A stretch of 64,000 nt of DNA. It comes from Cordylochernes scorpioides (Eukaryota; Arthropoda; Arachnida; Pseudoscorpiones; Chernetidae). Positions 43,311 through 54,355 of this stretch are shown in pieces. The stretch is taken from positions 144,233,361 to 144,297,360 of the forward strand of contig CP092864.1 in the NCBI GenBank assembly GCA_030710605.1, read 5' to 3'. Both the position numbers and the translations under genes were made by a program. The notes beneath the pieces were generated by a model. The model was given only the letters and a program-made list of their open reading frames with translations, had not been told where the DNA came from and did not search any database. Numbering within the stretch: the first letter of the stretch is position 1; each line of letters begins with the position of its first letter.

Positions 43311-44612
43311 CGAGGGGTGTTCAAAAAGTATCGCGACTCTTGAATTTTCGCGGGTTACGTATATTCGAATTTCGATCTTTTTGTGGCTTTATGTTGGTAC
43401 TCATGTCTCTCACTTATGCCGACAAGCTCGGCCATTTTGAATGTTCACTTAATTGTTGACAGCTGCTTTGCTTGCAGGTGTTTTGGATCGTCTTCGATTT
43501 AAACCTATTTAAAAAAATGGATCAAAGAACCTGTATCAAATTCTGTGTGAAAAACGAAATTAAGTGCGCGGATGCATTCCGAATGTTGACTGTGGCATAC
43601 GGAGAAGCTACCTTGGACCGAAGCAACGTTTATCGGTGGTACAAAATGTTCTCAGACGGCCGAGAAGATGTGAACGACGAAGAGCGTGCTGGACGCCCGA
43701 GCACTTCAACAACAGACGAAAAAATTAATGAAGTGGAGAAAATGATATTGGCCAATCGTCGATTCACCGTTAGAGAAGTTGCTGAGGACCTAAACATATC
43801 GATTGGCTCGTGCCATGGGCATGAGACGGGTCGCCGCGAAATTCGTACCAAAATTGCTCAATTGCGACCAAAAACAGCATCGCATGAACATTGCTAATGA
43901 GATGTTGGACTCTGTCCGCGACGACCCAAATTTGCTCCAGAGGGTCATAACTGGTGACGAAGCGTGGGTTTATGGTTATGACGTGGAAACCAAAGCTCAA
44001 TCATCTCAATGGAAGCTGCCGCACGAACCAAGACCGAAAAAAGCGCGCCAAGTTCGGTCTAATGTGAAAGTTTTGCTGACAGTTTTCTTCGATTGCAGGG
44101 GCGTGGTGCATCATGAGTTCTTGCCACAGTGTAGAACGGTGAATAAGGAATATTACCTGCAAGTTATGCGCAATTTGCGCAAAGCAATCTGCCAGAAACG
44201 CCCGGATTTGTGGAAGAACATAAATTGGCTTTTGCACCACGATAACGCCCCTGCTCACACATCGTTGCTTGTGCGCGACCTTTTGGCCAAAAACAACACA
44301 CTAATGATGCCGCAGCCACCGTATTTCCCAGATCTGGCCCCCTGTGAATTCTTCTTTTTCCCTAAACTGAAGAGGCCCATGAAAGGACGACGTTACGCTA
44401 CGCTTGACGAGATAAAGACGGCATCGAAGGAAGAGCTGAGAAAGATTTTAAAAAATGATTTTTTGAAGTGCTTCGAAGATTGGAAAAACCGTTGTCACAA
44501 GTGTATAATATTTCATGGGGATTACTTCGAAGGGGACAAAATAGGTATTCATTAATAAATAAATAATTTTTGAAAAAACACAAAAGTCGCGATACTTTTT
44601 GAACACACCTCG
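43311..44612 (+). mobile_element. Mariner element nested in the LINE (1302 bp)
   Basis: Terminal inverted repeats of about 28 bp (cgagg(g/t)gtgttcaaaaag...) with one mismatch, flanked by TA (43309-43310 and 44613-44614). It contains one damaged transposase gene. Confidence 0.92.
43517..44555 (+). pseudogene. Mariner transposase with frameshift and altered catalytic residue
   Basis: Starts MDQRTCIKFCVKNE. The N-terminal HTH half reaches DLNISIGSCH, then a deletion near 43815 shifts the frame and removes several residues before MRRVAAKFVPKLL. The catalytic half has Asp in VITGDEAWVYGY and Asp in LLHHDNAPAHTS. The third position, normally Asp in the DLAPxD motif, is Glu (FPDLAPCEFFFFPKLK), 34 residues after the second, and the preceding Ser of SPDLAP is Phe. 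The C-terminus is nearly complete (DYFEGDKIGIH). The frameshift alone would inactivate it. Confidence 0.9.
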
Positions 44613-45751
44613 TACATCAAAATATACGTACCTGGGCTACCCGCTCACCCCTTCGATTTCTTTCACTCAAGTTGCCTTAAATTATAGAGGCAGGACCATG
44701 GCCGCGATGGGTGCTGTGGGGGAGATTATTCTGAAGTCCAAGCTCAAATCCTTCCATGCAAGTATGAGATTGTTGGATTCTATGATCTTGACAGTCCTAC
44801 TCTATGCGGCTCCAATTTGGGCACATGATCAAGCCTTAATCTTAGATAGAATCCGGGAAACCTTTCTCAGACTTTTTTGTGCCTTCCAAGCTATACTTAC
44901 GGGCTATATTTTGAGGGCCGAAACAGGAAGAAACTCTCTTGATATCACAGTGAAAAAACTAACTTTAAAATTCTGGACTAGAATTCTGAAAATGGACGGC
45001 AGCAGGCTACCTTCAATTTGTTCGGCACATTTGTGGGACATTTCAATTTCTTCAAAACAGAATATCGGACTGGTAAAAAGTATAACAGAGCTACTTAATA
45101 ACACCGGCTTCTCATGGCTTGTTGGATGTACAGACTTCAATATTCTACAAAGATACATCCCCCTAATTATTAGAACGGCAACCGATCAGTCCTTGCAGCT
45201 GGATTATGTAAGAATAAGAAAATCAGTACTCTACTCTCACTATAAATACTTTCATTCATCATCTACAATGGAATGCTATCTGAATGACAATATCCCCCTA
45301 AACTTAAAAAGAATCATTGCACAAGTAAGAAGCCTTTTTGTAGTACAGAGAATTAATCATGTTTCACTATTGAAAACTAAGACCATAAAATGCACCTTAT
45401 GCAACGGTGAATTTAGTCTCGATTTTCCACACTACATGTTCTACTGTACGGCAATGGAAGAAGAAAGAGAAATTATTCGTCAAGAGACCGGCTATAATAG
45501 CAATTCCGCTTATGTTTTAATGGCAAAAGTCGTAAAATCCAGACCCTTTGCATTCGCTTTTTATAAATACTGGAAATCAGCTCAATCAAATTATTAAGCA
45601 CAGACACCGGATCCAACTCGATAATTGGTCGAGGTCAATACCCAATATTTGTACATAACTATGATGCTAATTTGTTATTTATTTATTTTGTCCTACCGGG
45701 AGAATCCTGTATGGCACGTGTGCCCAATAAAGGCTTTTGTTGTTGTTGTTG

Positions 45752-45930
45752 TTATCAGAAATTTGAAATATTTTGATGCGTTTGATTCTTTTAAATGAAA
45801 CAATTTTCTACTGCACTTACTGCAATGATTTATGTTTCACATTTTCGTTCATAGTAACACATTCTTTTTTTAATTTTCGACTTAAAACGCTATTTCCCCC
45901 TAGGGACACTTACACTTTAAAGGTAAACTA
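45752..45930. repeat. Half of the palindromic MITE and a small MITE relic
   Basis: 45752-45850 matches one arm of the MITE at 3405-3535 ('gtttgattcttttaaatgaa', 'cttactgcaatg'). 45885-45920 contains 'ccctagggacacttacac', related to the relic near 18880. Confidence 0.6.
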
Positions 45931-46932
45931 AACATAGAAAGAAAATAAAAATATTTGAAATATGTACAAGAATTACTATGAAAATTAGTTAGATTAAAAG
46001 AGAAAAATTATCAATACAATTGTAATATGTACCAAGGGTTGGTATGAAAATTTAGTTAAATGAAATTAAATTGTAAAGTATTCAAGGAAAACAATTTATA
46101 GATTGTATCTTTCAGAATGAATATATATATGTAATATGTTGAGGTCTGGTAGCCTCTTGTAGAATCCTGTCGACTCTAGATGTGATAAAGAGTTGCTGTC
46201 GACTTATCTGTGATGAGATCCTGTCGACTCTCGCTATAGCTGTTGTAACCGGTGGTCAAACCTGTAGTAGCCGAGAGGGACAGTCAGGGCGTGGAGAGTT
46301 TTCCAGTACCTCTCTGTACTTTGGAAGACCTTTAACAGTTTTCACAGAGTACAGGCAGTCGTGGTCGAGGCAGAGTGGAAAGCACACACATAAAACGAAG
46401 AGACACAGCTGTAGTAGGAAAGTTCCATGAACAGATAGGAGTTGAGCTAAGCAAGATGGAGATAAGAGTTTCTTACTGTTTTACATGGTCGATGAGGTGG
46501 TCCTGGCTATAAGCGACAAGGGCTCGCGCCGACGGTGAAGAGACTAACTGTGGACTAACTCTATTGTCGGCTAAAACCGAGGTGTTTATATACCATTCCC
46601 GAGGAGGAGGGGGGGAGTTGGACTTTAAACGTCTGCGGCATTCCGCACCCTTTGGACCAGATGGCAACGGGCTGCCGAATTCCTTTTCAGGGTTGTTGGA
46701 TTTCTCTCTCGATTTTAGACGTTTTTGAACTGCTCAATCTTGCTTTAACTTAGCTCTTAATCTATTACATAGTTTTATTTATTTGTCTTCAATTTGTACA
46801 AAGTACATTACATATGGTGATGCAATGACACAGATTAATCATGCGCATAATTATTTATAGATGTGTTTCTATATACAACATGACAATCTTGTTATAAGTA
46901 ATTATACAATATAGGGTTGTTGGTTTAAATTA

Positions 46933-46934
<2 letters not shown>
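45931..46934. other. Intron with a GC-richer, LTR-like patch
   Basis: 46140-46700 is GC-richer, repeats 'atcctgtcgactct' twice, and has a TATATAAAC box on the minus strand near 46588, followed on that strand by a short leader-like stretch. It may be a solo LTR or a fragment of an unknown element. No terminal repeat or target duplication was found. The flanks are AT-rich. Confidence 0.35.

Positions 46935-47013
<79 letters not shown>
46935..47013. repeat. (TA)n microsatellite
   Basis: An almost uninterrupted AT dinucleotide run of about 78 bp. Confidence 0.97.
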
Positions 47014-47017
<4 letters not shown>

Positions 47018-47075
47018 ATTATCAAAATATAATAGAAAATATAAAAAAAAGGTTTTGCTTTGATATTAAAAATAT

Positions 47076-47347
47076 AAAAGGCATTTCCTGACCAGGAGCA
47101 CATGTGCTTTTCAGATGGCAAAGCGCTATCTAGTGGAACAGAATTCAACTAAACATTGATTCAACCTGTTCCCTGATATTTGGTCAACCCAATTTCTTGA
47201 TGAATCAAAAAAAGCCATTTATCAAGAAATTGGGTTGGCCAAATATCAGGGAACAGGCTAAATCAATGTTTAGTTGATTTCTGTTCCACTAGATGGCGCT
47301 CAGCCATATGAAAAGCACATATGCTCCTGGTCAGGATGTACCTTTTT
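47076..47347. repeat. MITE family F2, fully palindromic variant
   Basis: Both arms (about 130 bp) are the same F2 half ('gcatttcctgaccaggagca' and inverse, through 'tttcttgatgaatcaa'), whereas the 27.4-, 52.6- and 53.3-kb copies have a different right half containing 'cgaacgcgttt'. Arm-to-arm conversion or foldback duplication is likely. Confidence 0.75.
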
Positions 47348-47394
47348 AATTTTAAATATTTTATTATATATTTATTAATGTTTTATAAGAAGAG

Positions 47395-47505
47395 AACGTT
47401 CAAATTTTCACATATATGGGAAATCCGCCGTGATATAAGCAAATAAGAAGTGGTTTATGCCTAAAATATGGAAATTCCTTAAATTTTGTCTCATGAGTGT
47501 ATATA
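47395..47505. repeat. End fragment of the FB6 MITE
   Basis: Ends 'ccttaaattttgtctcatga', matching the right end of FB6. Confidence 0.5.
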
Positions 47506-47529
47506 ATACAATATAAGGCGTCTATGATA

Positions 47530-47872
47530 TAGAACGGCGTTTAACAAGTTTTCCGCAAATGTTTCTTTTTACAGAACGAAAAATCGTAATTTTAATTATT
47601 TAAAGGAGAAATAACGAATATTCCTATCTTTAGGGATGAAGTATGAAAGGATGGATTGTGAAGAGTAATGATGAATGGAAAAATAAAAGTGTTTCATTAC
47701 CATCCCTGGAAACTTTTATTTTTCCGTTCATCATTACTCTTCATAATTCATCCTTTCATACTTCATCCCTAAGAATAGGAATAGTCGTTATTTCTCCTTA
47801 AAATAAATAAAATTACGATTTTCCGTTCTGTAAAAAGAAACTTTTGCGTTAAAACTTGTTAAATGTCGTTCC
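47530..47872. repeat. Foldback family FB3, full palindrome
   Basis: About 165-bp inverted arms ('agggatgaagtatgaaagga' and inverse) around a short centre near 47700. A few differences between the arms. Confidence 0.85.
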
Positions 47873-48529
47873 ATGAATGAATATGCAAATCACCTATTCA
47901 TTGAGATATTGAAATATCTACTATATATAGGAATAAACAAAACAATTAATTCGTTTTTAATTTTATGGGTTTGATGCTCAGTTATTGGCTGAATAACAGA
48001 CCAACTCCTGAAACTCCAAAATAGAGTGATAATATAACAATAAAATTGTATTATAAATTAGGTTAAAAATTTCATACAAGTCACTCTGAAAGTTTCGTAA
48101 TTGTTCGACCGAGTGGATCCAATGCAATACGCAAGCAACTATTGAGTGTTGCGTTCACGTGTTCCTCAAGAAAGAATTCTAAATTAAAACTTCGCAACAA
48201 CAAAACAGCAACTGAACCAAAGGACTCTAAATTCTATACTAATCTATCTACACAGATTAAAAAAGAATAAATAGAAAAAATATATATATTTCTAAACAAA
48301 TGCAAATCAACCAAATTCTCAAATACATCTACCAGCAAATATCAAAGATATAATTAGCATACAACAAAAAAATATTTAAAAAAGAACAAATATAAACAAA
48401 TAAAAAGAGGCAAGAAAAAATTAATATATACAGTTATCAGCGTCATAATCAAGCAAAAATTCTTAATCAATTCTGTCACCGTTTGCTTTGTGAATGGAAT
48501 AAATACCCAAATATGGCCATTTCTCATAA
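47873..48529. other. Unassigned AT-rich intron
   Basis: No exon or repeat recognised before the tRNA-like sequence. Confidence 0.35.
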
Positions 48530-48601
48530 CTATCGGTGGTTCAGTGTTAGAATGTTCGCCTGCCACGCGGGTCGGCCCGGGTTCGATTCCCGGCCGATGC
48601 A
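48530..48601 (+). tRNA. tRNA-Gly (GCC)-like gene, probably a pseudogene
   Basis: Close to the conserved tRNA-Gly-GCC: A-box region 'tggttcagtgttagaatg', anticodon loop CTGCCAC, B box 'gggttcgattcccgg', and a run of T directly after the acceptor (Pol III terminator). Defects compared with the usual sequence: first pair C-C instead of G-C, second pair U-G, and the conserved D-loop GG is GT. About 105 bp downstream is a Helitron-type 3' end. Confidence 0.7.
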
Positions 48602-48706
48602 TTTTTTTTTTACAATTTTTAAAACTCATTTATATATTATACAAGAATAACATCCACGGCGCCAATTTATAATTGTAACGAATAGTATTTGAATAAAAGC
48701 ATTTAA

Positions 48707-48745
48707 TCGGGTAAAACCCGGGCGTTGCCCGGGTCATTCGGCTAG
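48707..48745 (+). mobile_element. Helitron-type 3' terminus
   Basis: 'cgggtaaaacccgggcgttg' continues to a hairpin and ends CTAG before T. Nearly identical to 59266-59304. The 5' end of this element was not identified. Confidence 0.6.
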
Positions 48746-48794
48746 TACAAATATATACATTTGCTCTCAACAATAATAAGACTACAATTTTCTT

Positions 48795-49025
48795 AAAAAT
48801 AAAGATACTTCGGCCAGTAAATATTTTTATTACCTCGACGTTTCGACTAAAATCTTTTGTCCTCGTCAGGAGAAAACAAAAATTAAAACATTTGGCAAGG
48901 CGTTAAAAATCGTTTTCGATTTTTGTCGGACCGTCGAGGTAATAAAAAGATTTACTGGCCGAAGTATCTTTATTTTCAAGAAATATGAATGCCGGTCAGA
49001 GGCAGCCTTTATCTTTACGAAGACT
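48795..49025. repeat. Foldback family FB5, copy 2
   Basis: Ends 'aagatacttcggccagtaaa' and 'tttactggccgaagtatctt', with internal inverted 'acctcgacgtttcgac' and 'ccgtcgaggtaataa'. Confidence 0.75.
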
Positions 49026-49137
49026 ACATCTCTTAGAAAATATTTTCTTTTAAAATATATAAATACAAATACACTTGATACATTTCCATCCTGTGAACAA
49101 TATAAATCAAATTTAATATTTTAAACCTTTATATTAT

Positions 49138-49450
49138 ATGGGGGTCGGTGGAAGGCTGGTCAAACCGTTTGGTTTCCGACCACTACGATCCGGGTTCGAT
49201 CCCGCATTGGACACTTTTTTCTGTTTGAAAAAAAAAATGCTCCAATGGCCCCCGATTCTTGCAAAAGTCCAACCCCACCAGCGAGTGGAAGTAACCAAAC
49301 GGGGCTCTGGAACATTTGTAAGTGCAAAGTCGAACTGCTTTTCACATGTGTAAACATGTGGTGCGCTTACAGAAAAAGCAGTCGCTAACTACCCACCATG
49401 ATTATCATGGCCTGTACCACCACGTGTACTAGGGATGAGCAAAAAAAAAA
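49138..49450 (+). repeat. tRNA-derived SINE, copy 5
   Basis: Head 'gggggtcggtggaaggctgg', B box 'gggttcgatcccgc', and tail 'ctagggatgagcaaaaaaaa'. Complete by comparison with copy 2. Confidence 0.8.
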
Positions 49451-49724
49451 TATATATATATATATATTTATAAATTATATTTAAAATTTATTCTTTATAG
49501 AGAGAATATACCGCCATATCTTATATATAGTATGAACATAATAGGAATATTAACAATAGCTATCCAATATATTTAATATAGTTCAACACATAAAATAAAC
49601 AGGTCATACATTTAACTTATCTCAACCCATAGTGTATTATGACAATATCCATAGTAAATACCAAAGACCTTTAATAGAATCTATGATAACCAAACGGCAA
49701 AAAAGCATAAACAGATGTATTGAA

Positions 49725-50075
49725 ATATCAGAAACATACGAAACAATATGGACAAATACTATCCCATAGATGTCTTCTATATATAACACAATAGTTCAAG
49801 AATTTATTGAATTTGATTTGAAGTCTCGAGATATCATTCAACCAGCATGTATCATCCATCCACCACGGTATATTTTCAAAATTTTGAATTTCAAACAGAA
49901 ATAATGTAGTATATTTTTCTCTCATTATATAGTAGGTATTTAAAATATGTATATGAAAACGTGTATATAAAAATATATTTATTATTAAATTGTTAAAGTG
50001 ATAATCCTGTTGAAGGACTGACAAGTCCGAAAGCTTGAAAATAAGAAATTGTACAAGAAATTTAACCCTAGAAGA
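49725..50075 (+). repeat. Dispersed repeat family H, copy 2
   Basis: Same blocks as 41107-41456, with no LINE inside. Confidence 0.75.
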
Positions 50076-50759
50076 TTCATTTATTTTATAATATATAGTA
50101 TGTTGTTATCAAACGCATTGATATTTCATCCTTTTAAACACAAATAATATACAGTCTTTCTCTCAATTATAAACTAAATGATCATATAATATTTATATCA
50201 GATATAAAAATTGAATATCATATGAAATTTTCCTTAAATAAGATCAGTTAAGAATAAAATAAATTGTATTTTTTTTACCAAATGGATTTAAGAGAAAAAG
50301 GAATAGCTCTCATTCAAATTATTTATCTAAAATATCGTCTAACCAATAAAATTATTTTCGCCGTCTGATAATTATTTTAAAATGCGCATAACTCTGTAAT
50401 CCAATCACAGATTTCCTTGAGCGCCCCCTTCATTAGGGATGCAGCCGGCTTGGCGTGATAATGGCGTACGTCAGGGCCAATTTAAAAATACCTTTAATGA
50501 GGAAGCAACAGAATTATCATTGCTCATTCCTAATCTTTACCATGTTCTTTCTCTTTATTTTAAGTGGCGGAAGAGTCTTCATCTTTAAAAATAATATTTT
50601 CTATTTTTTTTTTAGTTTAGCGCTCTAGCCTGTATTGAATAACTATAAATTTTTTATAATTAAAATATTATATTCGTTGCCACATATTTTACTATTATTA
50701 ATACTGATATGTAAAATCTTACGTGTTTTAAATAGGAATTAAAATGAATATTTATTTTT
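50076..50759. other. Unassigned intron
   Basis: AT-rich with a GC-richer patch at about 50400-50480. Nothing recognised. Confidence 0.35.
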
Positions 50760-51285
50760 AAGTATATTCATGAACAAAACTTAAGGAAGTAGAAAGGTTT
50801 TGGTTTTGCCGATCGTCTGTTTTTTTTTTTTTTTTTTTTAAGGAAAGAGAAGCAATTTTATAAAAAAAAGACATGTCCTTATCGTGCAACTGAAAGTTGC
50901 TGACGGCTTGCGCCATCTATCGGAATAAATATCAACTATTCTCGTTGATTTTTAATTATTCCAGAATTGGCCAAATACCCATTCTTGATTAAGCAAGAGA
51001 ATAGTTGATATTTATTCCGATAGATGGAGCAAGCCATCACCAACTTTCAATTGCACGATTAGGAGATGCCTTTTTAAAATAATTTATGCATCTTATCCCA
51101 GTACAATATCTCATTTGTACTATTTTTTTTTCACAGAAGCATTTTGTTCATACAGGGTTTTCTCGTGTCTATTTAATTAAGATCACTGTGTATCAAATAT
51201 CTCTCAGAGTTATATTCTAAATCCTGATATATGCATGCTAAAAGGTAAAACTTCCTTTAAATGTTGTCCATGAGTGTGAATGAAA
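50760..51285. repeat. FB6 MITE interrupted by MITE family F1
   Basis: Outer ends 'ttcatgaacaaaacttaagg' and, inverted, 'tgttgtccatgagtg' belong to FB6 (compare 19155-19450). The middle (50875-51135) is an F1 copy ('tttcagttgcacgataag'-type blocks on both strands). Confidence 0.75.
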
Positions 51286-51754
51286 TTGAAATATTTCTTC
51301 AAGTTAATTTTGTGAGATAAAAATGAATTATTATTATCTAACAATATAAATTGTATTGTTTAACAACAAGGAGGTTTAACTATATAAGTTTTCGTCGAAA
51401 TTTGCGAACCCAAATTCCATTTTGAAATCCAGAATATTGTAGCGAAGTATTTTTTCCGGAATTACTTTAAATATTTATTTAATGAGTTATAGGAAGGATT
51501 TTAAATATAAAATAAAAGTTACTATGTACATGAGCTAAATCGACCCAGCAGTTAGAGCAAGAAGGGGAGAACTGAGTTTTTCTACCTTCCACGTGGCGCC
51601 ACTGTTTACCCCGACCGGTCGGTCCAGTCCAGATAAGAGGGAATACTCTGTCCTCCTGACAATATAGTTACGGGGATTCTAATTAGCAGTTGTAAATCCT
51701 ATATTTTCTTCTTGTGTTCTTCATATAGAAATTTGCTTAAAACCTCTCCCCTAA
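51286..51754. other. Unassigned intron
   Basis: Contains 'attgtagcgaagtatttttt', resembling the start of the TRIM LTR, but the rest of that LTR is not recognisable. A GC-richer patch lies at about 51580-51660. Confidence 0.35.
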
Positions 51755-52060
51755 GTCTTCTTCTTTCCACACAATCATATTAGGGTATCAAGTTTGTAAA
51801 GCTTGAAACTTTTGATGGTGTTCATACTGGGTAAAGTAGGATGCGTCTACCTTTGTCATTAAGACTGGGAGTACTACTCAGTGGCAGCCCTACTCAGCTC
51901 CAAAATAAATGGGCCCTTCTGATATGAGGAACAGAGGTAATGCGCAGCCGCTCCTAACAGGGAGTACAGACTCATCCCGTATCCCTGGATAAGGAGCCCT
52001 TACAGGGTACTATCAGCCGGGCCAGCTGAGCCCAGATATTTAGTGAGCTTGTGGATAAGT
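51755..52060 (+). repeat. Dispersed repeat family A, copy 5
   Basis: 'gcccttacagggtactatca' and 'actactcagtggcagcccta'. Slightly truncated at the end. Confidence 0.8.
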
Positions 52061-52247
52061 GGATAATTGTAATACAGGAGGGATATATGGACAGAATATC
52101 AGGAAGAGAAAGGCAAAGAATGTTACTCAAGGACATTTTCAGGAGAAGAAGTTACAATACAATCGGAAAAAGCTAACTATAGAAAGGAAGATCTGAAAGG
52201 CCAAAAGACTTGCTTATCAACCTACAAGTTGAGAAGAAATATAGAAT

Positions 52248-52610
52248 GTTGCATTAATTTTCATGCGCCCTAAATTTATTCAAAATATTTTTATGATATT
52301 TAATATTTATTTAAAACAGATTATATACAAAGATACCATTCCTTTTAATAGTTTCATTTCTGTGTTGTAATATTGTTATTGTACATATATCTTGATTGCT
52401 TATTGGAGCGAGAGAGGACGGAGACGAAGACTGCGGATCACGACCTACGAGGTAGACAACGAATAAATAAACACAATAACTTTAAAATAGTAATTTACTT
52501 TTATTTATTTGCTTTTTGAGTATGGAAACCCGCTCGGTGTATAACACCAAGAAGGAGAAAACCAAGGTCGATGAACCTGCAAAGCTGCAAGGGTGTAACA
52601 ATATTAATTT
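52248..52610 (+). repeat. Dispersed repeat family E, copy 3
   Basis: Opposite orientation to the 14.4-kb copy. The ATG at 52522 is followed by METRSVYNTKKE and a variant continuation (KTKVDEPAKLQ), with substitutions that keep the frame open. Confidence 0.65.
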
Positions 52611-52621
52611 TATTAAAAATT

Positions 52622-52862
52622 AAAAAGGCATATTCTGACCAGGAGCACATGTGCTTTTCAGAAGGCAGAGCGCCATCTGGTGGAACAGAAATCAACTATT
52701 CATTGATTTAACCTGTTCCCTGATATTTGGCCAACCCAATTTCTTGATAAATCAAGAAAAGCCATCCACGAACGCGTTTCGCGCTGTTGGCGCTCGTCAT
52801 CATGGAGTAGTGCTCTGCCTTCTGAAAAGCACATGTGCTCCTGGTCAAGATATGCCTTTTTT
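52622..52862. repeat. MITE family F2, copy
   Basis: Ends 'aaaaggcatattctgaccag' and 'ctggtcaagatatgcctttt'. The right half carries 'cgaacgcgtttcgcgctgtt'. Confidence 0.8.
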
Positions 52863-53349
52863 AATATCAACACCTGGCCTTTATTTTTATTTTTTTCTAT
52901 GATTTTTTAATTAATTTTATTATCGAAGCATCTCGCATTTCTGCTGTCATGGATTATCAAGGAAGAATCAAACAAGTTTAAGGTAGAGTTCAACTCTGGA
53001 AATGCGTGGAAATTTCCACGCATATTTGATTAAAAAATTTAAAAAAATCTCGTAAAAAATATCTTAGTATAATAAAGCTAGAATTATGTTATTTTTATCT
53101 TCTCAATTCTATATAAAATCTAATAGCTGCCTGTGTTTAATATTATTATAAATAATTTATATTATGGAAAGAATTTTTAAAAAATATTTAGAGGTTTAAA
53201 AATATTAATATTAAATATATTTTAAATTATAGGTTTTCTTCTAAGTGTTATATAAAATTATTGTTGAGGATAGAGAAATAAAATTACTCGGTGTTTATAG
53301 AATTAAAATAGACGGTGTAAGTTTAAAATATAAATATATTTAAAAATAA
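52863..53349. other. Unassigned AT-rich intron
   Basis: No exon or repeat recognised. Confidence 0.35.
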
Positions 53350-53725
53350 ATAAAGCATATCCTGACCAGGCTCACATCAGCATTTCTAGATGGCAGAGCG
53401 CCATCTAGTGGAACAAATATAAATTATACGTTTATTTAACTTGCTCCGTGATATTTGGCCAACCCAATTACTTGATAAATCAAGAAAAGTCAATCACGAA
53501 CGTGTTTCGGTCTGTTGGCGCTCGTCGGCGTGGTGCAGACTGTACCTCTACAACCAAAATTTGGTCCCGGAGGCTTCCTGAGAAATCAAGAAATGGGTAT
53601 TTGAGGCCAAATTTGCATAAATACGCTTTTTATTTGAAAACCAATAGAAAAATATTTTAAAAAGGTCAGGTGTTGATATTGAAAACAAAAAAGGCATATC
53701 CTGTCCAGGTTTACATAAGCCTAAT
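53350..53725. repeat. MITE family F2, copy plus a second truncated head
   Basis: 53350-53665 is a diverged F2 copy ('catatcctgaccaggctcac', 'cgtgtttcggtctgttggcg'). 53690-53725 starts again with 'aaaggcatatcctgtccagg'. Confidence 0.65.
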
Positions 53726-53964
53726 CAATCTATATTTCTTGCTACCGGAGATGCTAGCTAGCTCTACGTATGAGGAATGTTAATGCAGCTATGTAAGATT
53801 GGATTTCCATTATGGAGAAATTGTCAATAAAATCCGTAAAGGAAATACATTTAGCCATCTTTGTCTAAATTACTTGGGACCGTATATCCCTCTATCATAT
53901 TATAGCGAAATATTTATTGATTACTGAACTTTTATTAATAATTTTGATATTTATATCTTATTAC

Positions 53965-54355
53965 ACACATATATAGCTTTATTAAGACCATCGGTTTTAT
54001 ACAGATTAACCACAGAAAAGAAGCATAGATGGAACTCCTATACTCCAGGCAGCATAGAATCCAACAGCCTCCAAGTCCGACGTTATAACAGAATACACAC
54101 ACATATACAGCTTTATTTAGACCATCAATCTTATACAGATTCACTACAGAAAAAAGCATAGATGGAACTCCTGTACTCCAGGTAGCACAGAACCCAATAA
54201 CAGCATCCAGGTCCGACGTTATAACAGAATACACACACATATACAGCCTTATTAAGACCATCGGTCTTATACAGATTAATTACAGAAAAGAAGCATAGAT
54301 GGAACTCTTATACTCCAGGTAGCGTAAAACCCAACAGCCTCCAGGTCCGACACAT
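53965..54355. repeat. Tandem repeat, period about 135 bp, nearly 3 units
   Basis: Unit starts 'catatacagctttatt' and includes 'agcatagatggaactcctat' and 'aggtccgacgttataacaga'. A long minus-strand ORF here only reflects the repeat. Confidence 0.9.

Larger units (their letters stand above)
42795..45597 (+). pseudogene. LINE reverse transcriptase and C-terminal region
   Basis: RT fragments in order: FFVDIKK (disrupted by an extra base in an A-run near 42828), GVLQGDPLSPCLFLLFINDL, and the active-site YADD in LLLYADDIVLIG. After the mariner, the frame resumes as TSKYTYLGYP and runs 332 codons to the end, including a Cys/His cluster (CTLCNGEFSLDFPHYMFYC). Removing the mariner plus one TA (1304 bp) joins the two long frames (42860-43308 and 44615-45597) without a stop. 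At least two frameshifts exist upstream of 42900. The endonuclease and any ORF1 are missing through 5' truncation. The clade is not assigned. Confidence 0.85.
42787..45751 (+). mobile_element. 5'-truncated LINE interrupted by a mariner element
   Basis: 2965 bp including the mariner insertion. Flanked by the 13-bp duplication 'ttatcagaaattt' (42774-42786 and 45752-45764). Begins in the RT domain and ends with an AATAAA-containing tail ('cccaataaaggctttt') plus (GTT)n. Three other truncated copies of the same kind of tail exist in the window. The insertion point is the end of a palindromic MITE. Confidence 0.85.

Noticed and set aside
46930-47148. ORF with a long Ile/Tyr run
   Set aside because: It is the translation of the (TA)n microsatellite.
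53935-54261. A 108-codon minus-strand ORF with repeated 'MVLI(R/K)LYMCV' motifs
   Set aside because: It is explained by the 135-bp tandem repeat; no start context or protein family.
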